Shown here one piece after another: positions 9,062-18,366 of a DNA stretch of 50,063 nt (the stretch's first letter is position 1; every line of letters begins with the position of its first letter). A model generated the notes under the pieces. That model saw only the letters and a program-made list of their open reading frames with translations. It searched no databases and was not told the DNA's origin. Both the position numbers and the translations under genes were made by a program. This DNA comes from Colwellia sp. (GTDB lineage: Bacteria > Pseudomonadota > Gammaproteobacteria > Enterobacterales > Alteromonadaceae): the NCBI GenBank assembly GCA_022969215.1, contig JALJPA010000006.1, positions 1 through 50,063 of the forward strand. The letters are read 5' to 3'.

Positions 9062-10567
9062 TTAAGCAGTTGCTTCATCTTGATGATTAACCGTTTGCTC
9101 TTCCACACCATCTTTAACAAAATACACCGACAATGCCGCTAATATCATTGAGCCACCGGCAAGCATAATGATATAGATGGCTTGATTATCAAATACTGCC
9201 GTTAAAATCCAACCAGCAAAAATTCCTGAAACAATTTGCGGAGCGGCAATGGTGAAGTTAAATATGCCCATGTAAACACCGGTTTGTTTCACAGGTAATG
9301 ATCCTGCCAAAATAGCATAAGGCATTGCTAATATTGCTGCCCAAGCCATACCAATGCCAATCATAGGTAAGAATAATGATACTGCACCTTGTGGTACTGT
9401 GATTTCAGTAATGAGTAAGTTTACTAACGTTGGCTCAGAATTTTGGATAAACATAATACTGATATAACCAATGCCACCGGCCAATAGTGATAATGAATAG
9501 GTTAATTTACGGCCTATGGTATTGGCAACTTTTGCCATAAAGATAGAAGAAATGGCAGCAAATAATGAATAAGCAGCAAAGATAATACCAACCCAGTCAC
9601 CGGCCGTGCCTTTTGCTTTGGCTATATGCTCAGGTATGGTGCCAACTGATTCTAAATAAGTCGGGTCAAACCATTTAGCATCAATGCCCCATATATGCTG
9701 GGCGATAGCTGGCATGGTATATACCCACATAATAAACAGCGCAAACCACGAGAAAAATTGAACTAAAGCAAGTTGTCTCATAGTTGTTGGCATAGTTTTC
9801 ATTAGGCCAAAAAACTCGGCTAATTTTTCGCTCAGTGGACGTTCACTATCATTTTTGTCTAATGTCGATAAACCATTAGTACCAGGAGCATATTCTTTGG
9901 TTCTAAAAACGGTCCATAATACTGAGCCTAACATCACTGTTGCGCCAATATAAAAAGCCCAAATAACAGAAGGTGCCACTTGGCCAGCGCTAGCGGTATT
10001 TTCTAAACCAATAACATTGGTTAATACAAAAGGTAATATGGAACCAAAAACGGCGCCAATATTAATTAAAAACGATTGAATAGAGTAACCTACAGTACGT
10101 TGTTGTGCAGGTACCATGTCAGACACTAAGGCACGAAAAGGTTGAAACGCTAAATTAAAAGAGGCGTCCATTAAGGCTAACATCATGGCGCCGAAAAATA
10201 GCGGCGTGATAAAGCTCGCTAAGGTGGCTGAATTTGGCATTAATAACATGCCGATTGCTGCGGCAATACCGCCCGCTAGAATATAAGGGTTACGACGACC
10301 TAATTTGTTCCAGGTCTTATCTGAAGCTGAGCCGACGATAGGCTGAATGAGCAAGCCCATGATTGGCGCAACTAACCAAAAGAGTGACAATGAGTGTAAG
10401 TCAGCGCCTAAATCCGAGAGTATTCTACTGGCATTGGCATTTTGTAAGGCAAAGCCAAATTGCACACCGAGAAAACCAAAACTTACATTCCAAATTTGCC
10501 AAAAACTCAAACGTGGTTTTTGCTGGGTATTTTTGTTTTGATTACTCATGTCGCTGGTATCGCTCAT
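9062..10567 (-). CDS. MFS sugar transporter (maltose/maltodextrin type)
   Basis: A 501-residue inner-membrane carrier with about 12 membrane helices. It starts with LSFWQIWNVSFGFLGVQFGFALQNAN and WLVAPIMGLLIQPIVGSASDKTWNKLGRRNPYILAGG. The D-K-x(5)-GRR loop between helices 2 and 3 is the MFS signature as found in the GPH/SLC45-like sugar carriers. The glutamine/asparagine-containing first helix fits bacterial maltose, sucrose or disaccharide carriers in alpha-glucan loci. It has its own upstream ATACGTAT box at 10771, which sets it apart as a separately controlled unit in the regulon. It is likely to import maltose or short maltodextrins from the periplasm; the substrate is inferred from neighbours. 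Confidence 0.88.
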   Translation of the reverse strand: MSDTSDMSNQNKNTQQKPRLSFWQIWNVSFGFLGVQFGFALQNANASRILSDLGADLHSLSLFWLVAPIMGLLIQPIVGSASDKTWNKLGRRNPYILAGGIAAAIGMLLMPNSATLASFITPLFFGAMMLALMDASFNLAFQPFRALVSDMVPAQQRTVGYSIQSFLINIGAVFGSILPFVLTNVIGLENTASAGQVAPSVIWAFYIGATVMLGSVLWTVFRTKEYAPGTNGLSTLDKNDSERPLSEKLAEFFGLMKTMPTTMRQLALVQFFSWFALFIMWVYTMPAIAQHIWGIDAKWFDPTYLESVGTIPEHIAKAKGTAGDWVGIIFAAYSLFAAISSIFMAKVANTIGRKLTYSLSLLAGGIGYISIMFIQNSEPTLVNLLITEITVPQGAVSLFLPMIGIGMAWAAILAMPYAILAGSLPVKQTGVYMGIFNFTIAAPQIVSGIFAGWILTAVFDNQAIYIIMLAGGSMILAALSVYFVKDGVEEQTVNHQDEATA

Positions 10568-10754
10568 TTATAGGCACTCTTATTGTTATGTGTTGCGTTA
10601 CTTGTTTGAAAAAAAAAGCACATCATTATTTTAAAAAAGCTCAATAATAATGTGCAATACCAATCAGGCAAAAACAAGGTGTGTATTGAAATACCTTTTA
10701 TGTGCACATGGCCAACAAAGCTAAAACAAGAATTTTAATATACGCAGTTTCTAG

Positions 10755-10800
10755 GGTAACCACTAGATGTTACATACGTATTCAGTAACGTCTAGTTACC
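10755..10800. repeat. Imperfect inverted repeat around the MFS-gene operator
   Basis: The left arm GGTAACCACTAGATGTTAC and the right arm GTAACGTCTAGTTACC are near-complements, with the ATACGTAT box at the centre. It lies 16 bases after the glucokinase stop. It could fold as a hairpin for transcript end or 3' protection, or be an extended operator. Confidence 0.55.
10771..10784. promoter_or_regulatory. LacI-type operator, site 1 (MFS promoter)
   Basis: TACATACGTATTCA shares the 8-base core ATACGTAT with five other sites in the window. It is about 200 bases before the MFS start and after the glucokinase gene, so it most likely controls the transporter. Confidence 0.75.
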
Positions 10801-10815
10801 ATTTACTGCCTTTGG

Positions 10816-11868
10816 TTACTTTTGTAAGACAAAAGCAGCGGCTCCGAGCAACCCGGGTTGCTCTTCTGTTATCACGTAAGTGGGTGCTTGCTCGGTGATA
10901 TAAGCGAGACGCCCTTTGCTTTCAAAACGCGCTCTAAAATCACTGGATTTTAAATAATCAATGAAACGCGGTACTATGCCACCAGCGATATAAACACCAC
11001 CTTGGCTATTCATTATTAATGCTAAATTACCAGCGAAGCTGCCCAGCACATTACAAAAAAGGGTAAGTGTTTGCTGACAAACATTACAACTGCCGTTAAT
11101 AGCATTAGTGGTAATGTCTCTGGCTGAAAGCTTATCCTTTACTGTGGTGATTTCTTTACCTTGATTAATAAATAATAACGCCTGATGTATTTGCTCTAAA
11201 CCATAACCTGACAATAGTTGCTCGTATGAAACGCGTTTTTTTAAGCCCTGAATAAAGTTCATTACTTGTTGCTCGGTTTCATTAACCGCAGCAAAATCAA
11301 TATGACCACCTTCGCCACTGATACAATGCCATTGGCTCTTTCCTGAAATATTAACAGAGACTAAATTAGCTACGCCTAAACCTGTTCCTGGACCACATAC
11401 CGAAATAGGTTTACCAGCAACACTTTCACCGCCACCAATTTTTATTTTCTGTTGCTCGGTCAGCAACGGGATGGCCATAGCTATGGCGGTGTAGTCATTA
11501 ATAAAGCTTAAACTATTAAGTTTTAAAGCCTGTTGAAGTTCTTTTTGGGAAAACTGCCAAGGTAGGTTAGTCATGCTTATTAAGTCTTTATCTACCGGAC
11601 AAGCAATGGCAAAACAAGCGTTAATCTTACAGCCTGCCAATGCTTTGACCTCAATATAATGAGCAAGTACTTCAGCTAAGCTAGTAAACTTTTTGCATTG
11701 ATAAGTTTCAATGTCACTTATATTAATGCTCATAGTATCAATGTCCGTGCTATCACCATGATCAGCTTTAGGGTTTGCTGTTGCTTGTGCAATGCGAATA
11801 TTAGTACCACCAATATCGGCAATAAGGTTAATGGCGTGTTTATTTTTGTTAGATAAATTTGTCTTCAT
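10816..11868 (-). CDS. glk: Glucokinase (Glk type)
   Basis: Phosphorylates glucose released by the intracellular glucosidase to glucose 6-phosphate, using ATP. It has 350 residues. The order of motifs is that of the bacterial Glk family and not the ROK family: phosphate-1 loop LIADIGGTNIRIA near the N-terminus, FINDYTAIAMAIPLL with the catalytic Asp, CGPGTGLGVANLV, the GEGGHIDF glucose-contact motif, then SGYGLEQIHQAL and IAGGIVPRFIDYLKSSDFRARFESKGR. Its ATG lies three bases after the stop of the GH31 gene, so the two are one transcript controlled from the box cluster at 14.53-14.61 kb. The 40 extra N-terminal bases of codons rich in Asn/Lys are normal for this AT-rich genome. Confidence 0.94.
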   Translation of the reverse strand: MKTNLSNKNKHAINLIADIGGTNIRIAQATANPKADHGDSTDIDTMSINISDIETYQCKKFTSLAEVLAHYIEVKALAGCKINACFAIACPVDKDLISMTNLPWQFSQKELQQALKLNSLSFINDYTAIAMAIPLLTEQQKIKIGGGESVAGKPISVCGPGTGLGVANLVSVNISGKSQWHCISGEGGHIDFAAVNETEQQVMNFIQGLKKRVSYEQLLSGYGLEQIHQALLFINQGKEITTVKDKLSARDITTNAINGSCNVCQQTLTLFCNVLGSFAGNLALIMNSQGGVYIAGGIVPRFIDYLKSSDFRARFESKGRLAYITEQAPTYVITEEQPGLLGAAAFVLQK

Positions 11869-11871
11869 TAT

Positions 11872-14451
11872 TTACTGTATCGTTAAAGTTAAAGGTTGAT
11901 GCTGCCAAGTAAAAGCGATAGTTAATGTGTTGTCTGTATCTTGCCAAACAGCATTGTTTATCACTTTATTGTTCAAGCTGATTTTATTGGGCACTTGCGC
12001 GATATTATGAATAACCAAGGTCATGGTGCGCGCTTGTGGCATACCGTTATAACCCTTGCCGCTATGATTAAGGTTTATGGTCAACTGCTTTTGTTGCTGC
12101 TTAGCTGAAAACTGTAATAATTCAAACAATCCTTTTTCAATGGCTTGATAGGTTTTGCCATCATCTTCATACATTTCATAGTTCGCACTAGTGACTGACC
12201 TATCAGCATAATAATGTAAGGTTAGCTTGCTGGCGTCATAATCTTGGGTAGATTGAATATCATCAATCATAGGAATAAAGGCACCGGCGCGCACTAGTAC
12301 TGGTAGTGTCTCTAAACTCGTGGGTAAGTTTATTGTTTGTCCGCCTTGATACTTTTTAGTTGGCTCATTGTCACGGGTGAAGTAATCAAACCAAACCCCG
12401 GCAGGTAAGTTAACCGCGACAGAGCTGACATTAGCTGCCACTACCGGGGTTACTAAAAAGGCATCGCCCCACAGGTAACTGCTGGCATTATCAAAGGACG
12501 CTAAATAGTTGTCACTTTTAGGGCTACTTTTAAGTGTTTCTTCTAAGTCCTGAGCAAGCTCTTGTTCAAAGAAAAGCGGGCGCATTAACGGCATGCCAGT
12601 AGTGCTATTCTGATAAGCAAGGCTGTAATTGTAAGGTAGTAGCTTATATCTTAACTTAATGAATGTTCTTAAAATATCTTGAGTTTGTTTGTCGTGAAAG
12701 ACAACTTCGGGGGCAATATTATCTTGGGCATGAGGACGATAAATAGGCTGAAAAACGCCATACTGTAACCAACGAATATACATTTCTTGATTAAAGGTCT
12801 CGCCACCGGCAAAGCCGCCTAAATCAGAATGGGTATAAGCCATGCCAAGCAAGCTCATCTGTAAGCTCAATTCCACTTGCGGCTTTAAGCCATCCCACGA
12901 ACGACTAACATCACCGGTCCAAGGGATCATGCCATAACGCTGTGAACCAGCAAAGCCTGAGCGCATTAAAATGAACGGTCTCTGCTCTGGGTCCATCTTA
13001 AGTTGATTGTCAAAAACCATTTTGGCCCATTGATGGCCGTAAACATTATGAATAGCGTCAGCATTAACTACGCTGCCATCGCTGAGGGTATGTAATGTAT
13101 CGCTTGGGTGAACTTCGGGCTCACCTAAGTCTCCCCACCAACCAGTGACGCCTTGTTGGTAAAGCTGGCGGTAAATATCGTTAAACCATTGTTGACCCTT
13201 GTCACTAAAGACATCAACTAAACCGGTATTGCCAAAGTAAAAATCAAATTGTTTAGCCTTGCCGTGTGCATCTGTCGCCAATGCTTGTTGCTCAACAGCG
13301 TCCTGCCACTTACTGGATGTACTCAGCACAAAGGGTTCGGTGATCAAAATAGTCTTTACGCCTTGCTCTTTAATATCACTTATCATTTTTTCAGGCTCGG
13401 GGAAGGCGTTTTTATCCCAAGCTAAATTACCCATATGACCTTTAATATCTTTACCAAACCAATATAAATCTAAGATCAGTGCATCAAGAGGGAAGTCTAA
13501 ATCGATAAATTTATTTACCGTTGCTCTAACTTCGGCTTCTGAGCGATAACCAAAACGTGAAGCATAATTACCTAAAGACCAGCGCGGTGGTAGGGGTTGC
13601 TTGCCGGTAACATCAACATAGTTATTAAGTAGTTTTGGATAACTATCCGCGGAAAAAACGATATAAGCCATACGACCGGCAACAGCAGAAAACTCTAATA
13701 TGTTTTCTTCCTTTTTAGCTAAATCCATATAACCCTTGGCGGAGTTATCAAATAACACTATGTATTTATTACTCGACATTACTGCGGGGATAGAGAAATT
13801 CATTTGCTCTGAATGTGTGGTGTAGCCGTAATGGGCGCGATTATATAAAGGGAAACTATGACCGCGTCTATCCATGCCTAAGACTCGTTCACCACCACCT
13901 AGTAATTTTTCGGTGTCATCTAGATAAAAGCGAAATCCTTGCACCGGCAGTTTTTTAGTTATTGTGGTTGCCGTGCTACTGCCGTCAATAGCGGCTATTT
14001 CGGTAACTTCATTTACCGTACCGGTAAAAAAACCTTGCTGTTCAGCGATAAGTAACTTGTTCTTTTTATCATTACCTTTTTGGTAATAGCTAATAGAAAA
14101 AGGCGACTTGTTGATAACCGCGCTGAGTTTATTCAAGGTAAGTGTTAGCTGCTTGTTATCTTCTTTAATAACAAAGCTACTGTTCACCGCTTGTTCCTTA
14201 ATGGCAAAAGAGGGCAGTTGGCTAGCAGGAAGTTTTTCTTTATGACTTTGATAGTGTATTGCTATGGCGCCCTCGCCATAAGCATTCAAGGTTACTGTCG
14301 CTAAAGTAGTGCTGATAACAACGGTATTACCTGCTAATTTATGGCTTAGGTATTTGTTAGTACTTGCCAACGATTGGCTTGAGATGAACAAGCAAGTTAA
14401 TACACTTGTTAATAAGTAAGCGGTGCAGTATTTCAAGGTGAATAAACGCAA
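11872..14451 (-). CDS. GH31 alpha-glucosidase, exported
   Basis: An exo-acting alpha-glucosidase that removes glucose from maltodextrins, probably in the periplasm. The start is placed at TTG 14451 because AAGGG lies seven bases upstream and it gives a clean signal peptide (RLFTLKYCTAYLLTSVLTCLFISSQSLAS). A TTG at 14541 in the same frame would add 30 non-signal residues and would run into the operator. The protein is about 859 residues. An N-terminal beta domain precedes the barrel. The GH31 nucleophile region is GWWGDLGEPEVH (Asp at about residue 441), and the acid/base region is SGFAGSQRYGMIPWTGDVSRSWDGL (Asp at about 512). The beta-sandwich C-terminus has the DDGKTYQ motif. It is the first gene of a unit with glk and is divergent from the GH13 gene. 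Confidence 0.92.
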   Translation of the reverse strand: MRLFTLKYCTAYLLTSVLTCLFISSQSLASTNKYLSHKLAGNTVVISTTLATVTLNAYGEGAIAIHYQSHKEKLPASQLPSFAIKEQAVNSSFVIKEDNKQLTLTLNKLSAVINKSPFSISYYQKGNDKKNKLLIAEQQGFFTGTVNEVTEIAAIDGSSTATTITKKLPVQGFRFYLDDTEKLLGGGERVLGMDRRGHSFPLYNRAHYGYTTHSEQMNFSIPAVMSSNKYIVLFDNSAKGYMDLAKKEENILEFSAVAGRMAYIVFSADSYPKLLNNYVDVTGKQPLPPRWSLGNYASRFGYRSEAEVRATVNKFIDLDFPLDALILDLYWFGKDIKGHMGNLAWDKNAFPEPEKMISDIKEQGVKTILITEPFVLSTSSKWQDAVEQQALATDAHGKAKQFDFYFGNTGLVDVFSDKGQQWFNDIYRQLYQQGVTGWWGDLGEPEVHPSDTLHTLSDGSVVNADAIHNVYGHQWAKMVFDNQLKMDPEQRPFILMRSGFAGSQRYGMIPWTGDVSRSWDGLKPQVELSLQMSLLGMAYTHSDLGGFAGGETFNQEMYIRWLQYGVFQPIYRPHAQDNIAPEVVFHDKQTQDILRTFIKLRYKLLPYNYSLAYQNSTTGMPLMRPLFFEQELAQDLEETLKSSPKSDNYLASFDNASSYLWGDAFLVTPVVAANVSSVAVNLPAGVWFDYFTRDNEPTKKYQGGQTINLPTSLETLPVLVRAGAFIPMIDDIQSTQDYDASKLTLHYYADRSVTSANYEMYEDDGKTYQAIEKGLFELLQFSAKQQQKQLTINLNHSGKGYNGMPQARTMTLVIHNIAQVPNKISLNNKVINNAVWQDTDNTLTIAFTWQHQPLTLTIQ

Positions 14452-14526
14452 AACAAAACCCTTAAAGTTGAATGTGGATAGCAGAGTGTTAATGATAATA
14501 ACCTTAGTCTGTGGTGCGCAACATCT

Positions 14527-14540
14527 TGAATACGTATGCA
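14527..14540. promoter_or_regulatory. LacI-type operator, site 2
   Basis: TGAATACGTATGCA, 76 bases before the chosen GH31 start. It is one of three boxes in the GH31/GH13 divergent region. Its position inside the longest possible GH31 frame supports the downstream TTG start. Confidence 0.78.
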
Positions 14541-14566
14541 AACCGGACTAAGCCCACAATTGTTAT

Positions 14567-14580
14567 TACATACGTATGCA
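14567..14580. promoter_or_regulatory. LacI-type operator, site 3
   Basis: TACATACGTATGCA. Its centre is 40 bases from site 2 and 31 bases from site 4, which would suit cooperative binding by a tetramer or adjacent dimers. Confidence 0.8.
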
Positions 14581-14597
14581 TTTTTTGACAAAGCCTA

Positions 14598-14611
14598 TAC
14601 ATACGTATGCA
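14598..14611. promoter_or_regulatory. LacI-type operator, site 4
   Basis: TACATACGTATGCA, identical in sequence to site 3. It is 122 bases before the GH13 start, on the GH13 side of the divergent promoter region. Confidence 0.8.
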
Positions 14612-14732
14612 AAGCCTATCAGCTGCGTTTTTAATTGCGTATTCTTATTTGAAAGAATTATTAAGTGCTTGAACAATGGCTGTTGCTAATAACTGTCACT
14701 AAACGAGCAAGTATCAGTGTTGGGGTTTTCAA

Positions 14733-16367
14733 ATGAATGAACAAATGTGGTGGCGTGGCGCAGTAATTTATCAAATTTATCCACGTAGCTTCTATGATGC
14801 TAATCAAGACGGTATTGGCGATTTGCCGGGAATCATTAGTAAGTTAGATTATATTGCTAGCTTAGGTGTTGATGCTATTTGGATCTCACCTTTTTTCAAA
14901 TCCCCAATGAAAGATTTTGGTTATGATATTAGCGACTATCGTGATATTGACCCTATCTTTGGTACCCTAGCTGACTTTGATGAGCTGGTGCTGAAAGCGC
15001 ATGCCCTTGGTATTAAAATAATGATTGATCAGGTGCTTAGTCATACTTCTGATCAACATCAATGGTTTATCGATTCACGTGAAGATCAAAGTAATGATAA
15101 AGCTGACTGGTATGTTTGGAGTGATGCCAAAGAAGATGGCACGGCACCAAATAACTGGTTGTCTATTTTTGGTGGTACTGGCTGGACTTGGGATCCTCGT
15201 CGTCAGCAATATTACCTACATAATTTTCTCACCAGCCAACCAGACTTAAATTTCCATAATCCTGATGTGCGCCAAGCAGTGTTAGATAATATTGAATTTT
15301 GGCTTAAACGTGGTGTTGATGGCTTTCGTCTTGATGCTATTAACTTTTGTTATCATGACGCTCAATTGCGTGATAACCCAGCTAAACCTAAAGAATTACG
15401 TACAAGCATAGGTTTTGATGAGAAAAACCCTTACGCTTATCAATATCATTATTACAATAATACTCAAGATGAAAACTTGGGCTTTATGGAAGATATTCGC
15501 AGTTTATTGAATAAATATCCTGGAGCAGTGGCCTTAGGTGAAATCTCTTCTGAAGACTCGCTAAAAACTATGGCTGAATATACCCAAGGTGATAGCCGAC
15601 TACATATGGGTTACAGCTTCGATTTATTAACTGACAATTTTTCAGCCGCTTACATTAAACAAGTGGTAGAAAGTTTAGAGTCGCGTGTATCGGATGGTTG
15701 GCCTTGTTGGTCTATTTCAAACCACGATGTACAACGTGTTGTCACCCGCTGGGGCGGATTTAATAGTAAAGATTTTGCTAAAATGCTTTTTGCCATGATC
15801 TCATCATTACGTGGCAGTGTTTGTAGTTACCAAGGTGAAGAATTAGGTTTAACCGAAGCTGATATTGCCTTTGAAGATATTCAAGACCCTTACGGCATAA
15901 CATTTTGGCCACAATTTAGAGGTCGAGATGGTTGTAGAACACCACATCCTTGGCAGCATAACTTAGTTAATGCTGGCTTTAGTGAAGGTAAACCTTGGTT
16001 ACCAGTTGCAAGTGAGCACTTTGCTAAATCGGTAGATGTACAAGATGAAACGACTGATTCCGTGTTAAATAGTTACCGTCACTTTAATTGCTGGCGCAAG
16101 GAGCAACCTGCGTTACGTTACGGTGATATCAAGTTTATTGATACCCCTGAGCCAATATTAGCTTTTGTGCGTCAATACCAAGGTGAACAGCTATTAGTTT
16201 GTTTTAATTTTAGTGAGCAAAGTCAAACAGTAGCTTTATCTTCACTAACCCAACAAAGTGATAGCCTAGTTGCGGTATCAGGGCATAAGCTAACAAGTGC
16301 AACGATTGCTGATGGCGTATTACAGTTACCGCCTTTTGGTTGCTTTTACTGCAAACTAGAGCAGTAA
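14733..16367 (+). CDS. GH13 alpha-glucosidase (oligo-1,6-glucosidase / maltase type), cytoplasmic
   Basis: Hydrolyses terminal alpha-glucosidic bonds of imported maltose and short oligosaccharides. It has 544 residues and no signal peptide. It begins WWRGAVIYQIYPRSFYDANQDGIGDLPGI, the classic start of this GH13 group. The catalytic triad is intact: Asp201 nucleophile in GVDGFRLDA, Glu270 acid/base in ALGEI, and Asp332 in SNHD. Region I is MIDQVLSHTS. The linker and family length fit the GH13_23 type found in marine gammaproteobacteria (inference). GGGG a few bases upstream serves as the ribosome site. It is divergent from the GH31 gene, with three operator boxes between them, and 69 bases before the exported GH13 gene. 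Confidence 0.95.
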   Translation: MNEQMWWRGAVIYQIYPRSFYDANQDGIGDLPGIISKLDYIASLGVDAIWISPFFKSPMKDFGYDISDYRDIDPIFGTLADFDELVLKAHALGIKIMIDQVLSHTSDQHQWFIDSREDQSNDKADWYVWSDAKEDGTAPNNWLSIFGGTGWTWDPRRQQYYLHNFLTSQPDLNFHNPDVRQAVLDNIEFWLKRGVDGFRLDAINFCYHDAQLRDNPAKPKELRTSIGFDEKNPYAYQYHYYNNTQDENLGFMEDIRSLLNKYPGAVALGEISSEDSLKTMAEYTQGDSRLHMGYSFDLLTDNFSAAYIKQVVESLESRVSDGWPCWSISNHDVQRVVTRWGGFNSKDFAKMLFAMISSLRGSVCSYQGEELGLTEADIAFEDIQDPYGITFWPQFRGRDGCRTPHPWQHNLVNAGFSEGKPWLPVASEHFAKSVDVQDETTDSVLNSYRHFNCWRKEQPALRYGDIKFIDTPEPILAFVRQYQGEQLLVCFNFSEQSQTVALSSLTQQSDSLVAVSGHKLTSATIADGVLQLPPFGCFYCKLEQ

Positions 16368-16436
16368 GCTAACTCAGTAAGTTAAATAGAATAAAGTCAG
16401 TCACGTAAATACGGTAAACGCATTAAGAGAACTTCT

Positions 16437-18278
16437 ATGAATTTTATTAGTAAATGTTCGCTACTAGCTGCAATAAGCTTGGCTTGTTTAACATCTCAGA
16501 CAAGCCAAGCAAGCAATGTTAAGGTTACACCAAAAGTAACTGAAAAATTAACAGCAAAAGCAGTAGAGCTAGCACCTTATCAACAACGTGCCTTTCAAGA
16601 TGAGGTGTTTTACTTTGTTTTACCGGACCGTTTTTATAATGGTGATAGCAGCAATGATTTAGGCGCTGCCGCCAATGATAAAAAGCGTAGCGTTTCTCGT
16701 GGTGGTTTAGATAAAACTCATAAAGGTATGTATCACGGCGGTGATTTAGCCGGCCTTACTGAAAAATTACCTTACCTTGATAATATGGGCGTAAGTGCTA
16801 TCTGGTTAACGCCGATATTACGTAATCGCGCTATGCAAGCAGGAACTTCAGGTTATCATGGTTATTGGATTCTAGATTTTACTGAAATTGACCCTCACTT
16901 GGGTAGTAACGCAGAGCTGAAAAACTTTATCGACCAAGCACACAAGCGCAATATAAAAGTATTTTTTGATATTATCACCAACCATACCGCCGATGTAATT
17001 AAGTACCAAGAGTGTCATGGTGCAGACGGTTTAGGTTGGATTGTTGATGACGGTAAAGGTAATGATTGCCCATTTATTTCCTTGGCAGAGCTTGCTCAAG
17101 GTAAACATTACACGTCAGTAATTCCAGCGGGCGATGAAACATTAAAATACCCCAAATGGCTTAATGACATGGATGTCTATCACAACCAAGGTGATTCATT
17201 TTGGCGTGGCGAAAGCTCAGTGCGTGGTGACTTTGCTGGCCTTGACGACTTATATACTCAAAAAGCCAGTGTTGTTAATGGCATGGTCGATATTTACAAA
17301 GATATCATTGATGAATTTAAACCTGACGGCTTTCGTATTGATACGGTTAAACATGTCAACATAGAGTTTTGGCAACAATTCTCACCAGCGTTAATGCAGC
17401 ATGCTAAAACACAAGGCATAGATAATTTTTTCATGTTTGGTGAGGTTTATAGCTTTGAGCCTGAGTTATTAAGCCGCTTTACCACTGAAGCGAAAATCCC
17501 TTCAGTATTAGACTTTGCTTTTCAAGGCGCGATGACAAAAACCTTGGTTGAACAGCAGGGTACAGACGTACTGGCGCAGTTATTTGCTAAAGATCATTTT
17601 TATCAGACTGAGCATAAAGACCTTGATCTTAAAAGTATGCGTAACACCAACGCGAATCAATTAGTTAATTTTACTGGTAATCACGACATGGGACGCTTTG
17701 CTTATACACTTAAACAAAGTCCTCATAACTATAGCGAGCAAGCGCAAATTCAGCGTAACTTATTGGCTCACGCCATGATGTTCTTTAGTCGTGGTGTACC
17801 GGTTATATATTATGGCGATGAGCAAGGTTTTGTTGGTGATGGTGGTGATCAAGCTTCACGCCAAGATATGATGCCTTCTTTGGTTGCCAGTTATAACGAT
17901 GATGATTTATTAGCAACAGATAATACTACGGCTGATGATAACTTTGATGTTAACCATTTGTTCTATCAAAGCTTTGCTAAATATTCGCAACTCTACCAGC
18001 AATACCCAGCGTTACGTTTTGGCGAACAAACGGTTGTTTATTCTCAAAGCAAACCAGGGGTTTTTGCCATTACCCGTCAAATGAAAGCGACAAGAAAAAG
18101 CAAGGCGCAAGATTTATTGATAGTGTTTAATACTGCTGATAATACAGAGCGTTTAGATGTTATTACTGAGCAAGCGGATGCTAATAAAACAAAGGCTAAA
18201 CTAGTTTACCGTTCTGTCAAAGCGAAAAAGGATGGCGAAATAGCACCATTGAGTTTTGCTATTTATCAACTGAAATAG
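16437..18278 (+). CDS. Exported GH13 alpha-amylase / cyclomaltodextrinase-like enzyme
   Basis: A 613-residue alpha-glucan hydrolase of family GH13. The N-terminal 25 residues form a signal peptide; SLAC at residues 14-17 is a poor lipobox, so a soluble periplasmic or secreted form is more likely than a lipoprotein. The catalytic residues are all present: Asp302 in PDGFRIDTVKH, Glu336 in FMFGEVY and Asp417 in TGNHD. The opening DEVFYFVLPDRFYNGDSSND is typical of amylases that act on maltodextrins. There is an extra pair of cysteines around residues 185-205 (YQECHG and GNDCPF), a likely disulphide in an exported protein. The second gene of the GH13 unit, it ends at a strong terminator. The exact product pattern cannot be told. 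Confidence 0.9.
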   Translation: MNFISKCSLLAAISLACLTSQTSQASNVKVTPKVTEKLTAKAVELAPYQQRAFQDEVFYFVLPDRFYNGDSSNDLGAAANDKKRSVSRGGLDKTHKGMYHGGDLAGLTEKLPYLDNMGVSAIWLTPILRNRAMQAGTSGYHGYWILDFTEIDPHLGSNAELKNFIDQAHKRNIKVFFDIITNHTADVIKYQECHGADGLGWIVDDGKGNDCPFISLAELAQGKHYTSVIPAGDETLKYPKWLNDMDVYHNQGDSFWRGESSVRGDFAGLDDLYTQKASVVNGMVDIYKDIIDEFKPDGFRIDTVKHVNIEFWQQFSPALMQHAKTQGIDNFFMFGEVYSFEPELLSRFTTEAKIPSVLDFAFQGAMTKTLVEQQGTDVLAQLFAKDHFYQTEHKDLDLKSMRNTNANQLVNFTGNHDMGRFAYTLKQSPHNYSEQAQIQRNLLAHAMMFFSRGVPVIYYGDEQGFVGDGGDQASRQDMMPSLVASYNDDDLLATDNTTADDNFDVNHLFYQSFAKYSQLYQQYPALRFGEQTVVYSQSKPGVFAITRQMKATRKSKAQDLLIVFNTADNTERLDVITEQADANKTKAKLVYRSVKAKKDGEIAPLSFAIYQLK

Positions 18279-18326
18279 TTAGTAAAAAGGTAATTAGGCA
18301 GGAGAACTAAGCCTGCTAAAAAGATA

Positions 18327-18364
18327 TAAAAAAGCGACCTCAAGTAATGTTGAGGTCGCTTTTT
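18327..18364. terminator. Bidirectional terminator between GH13 and SpoU genes
   Basis: A 15-bp stem (AAAAAGCGACCTCAA and its complement) with a 6-base loop between converging genes. Confidence 0.9.
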
Positions 18365-18366
18365 CT

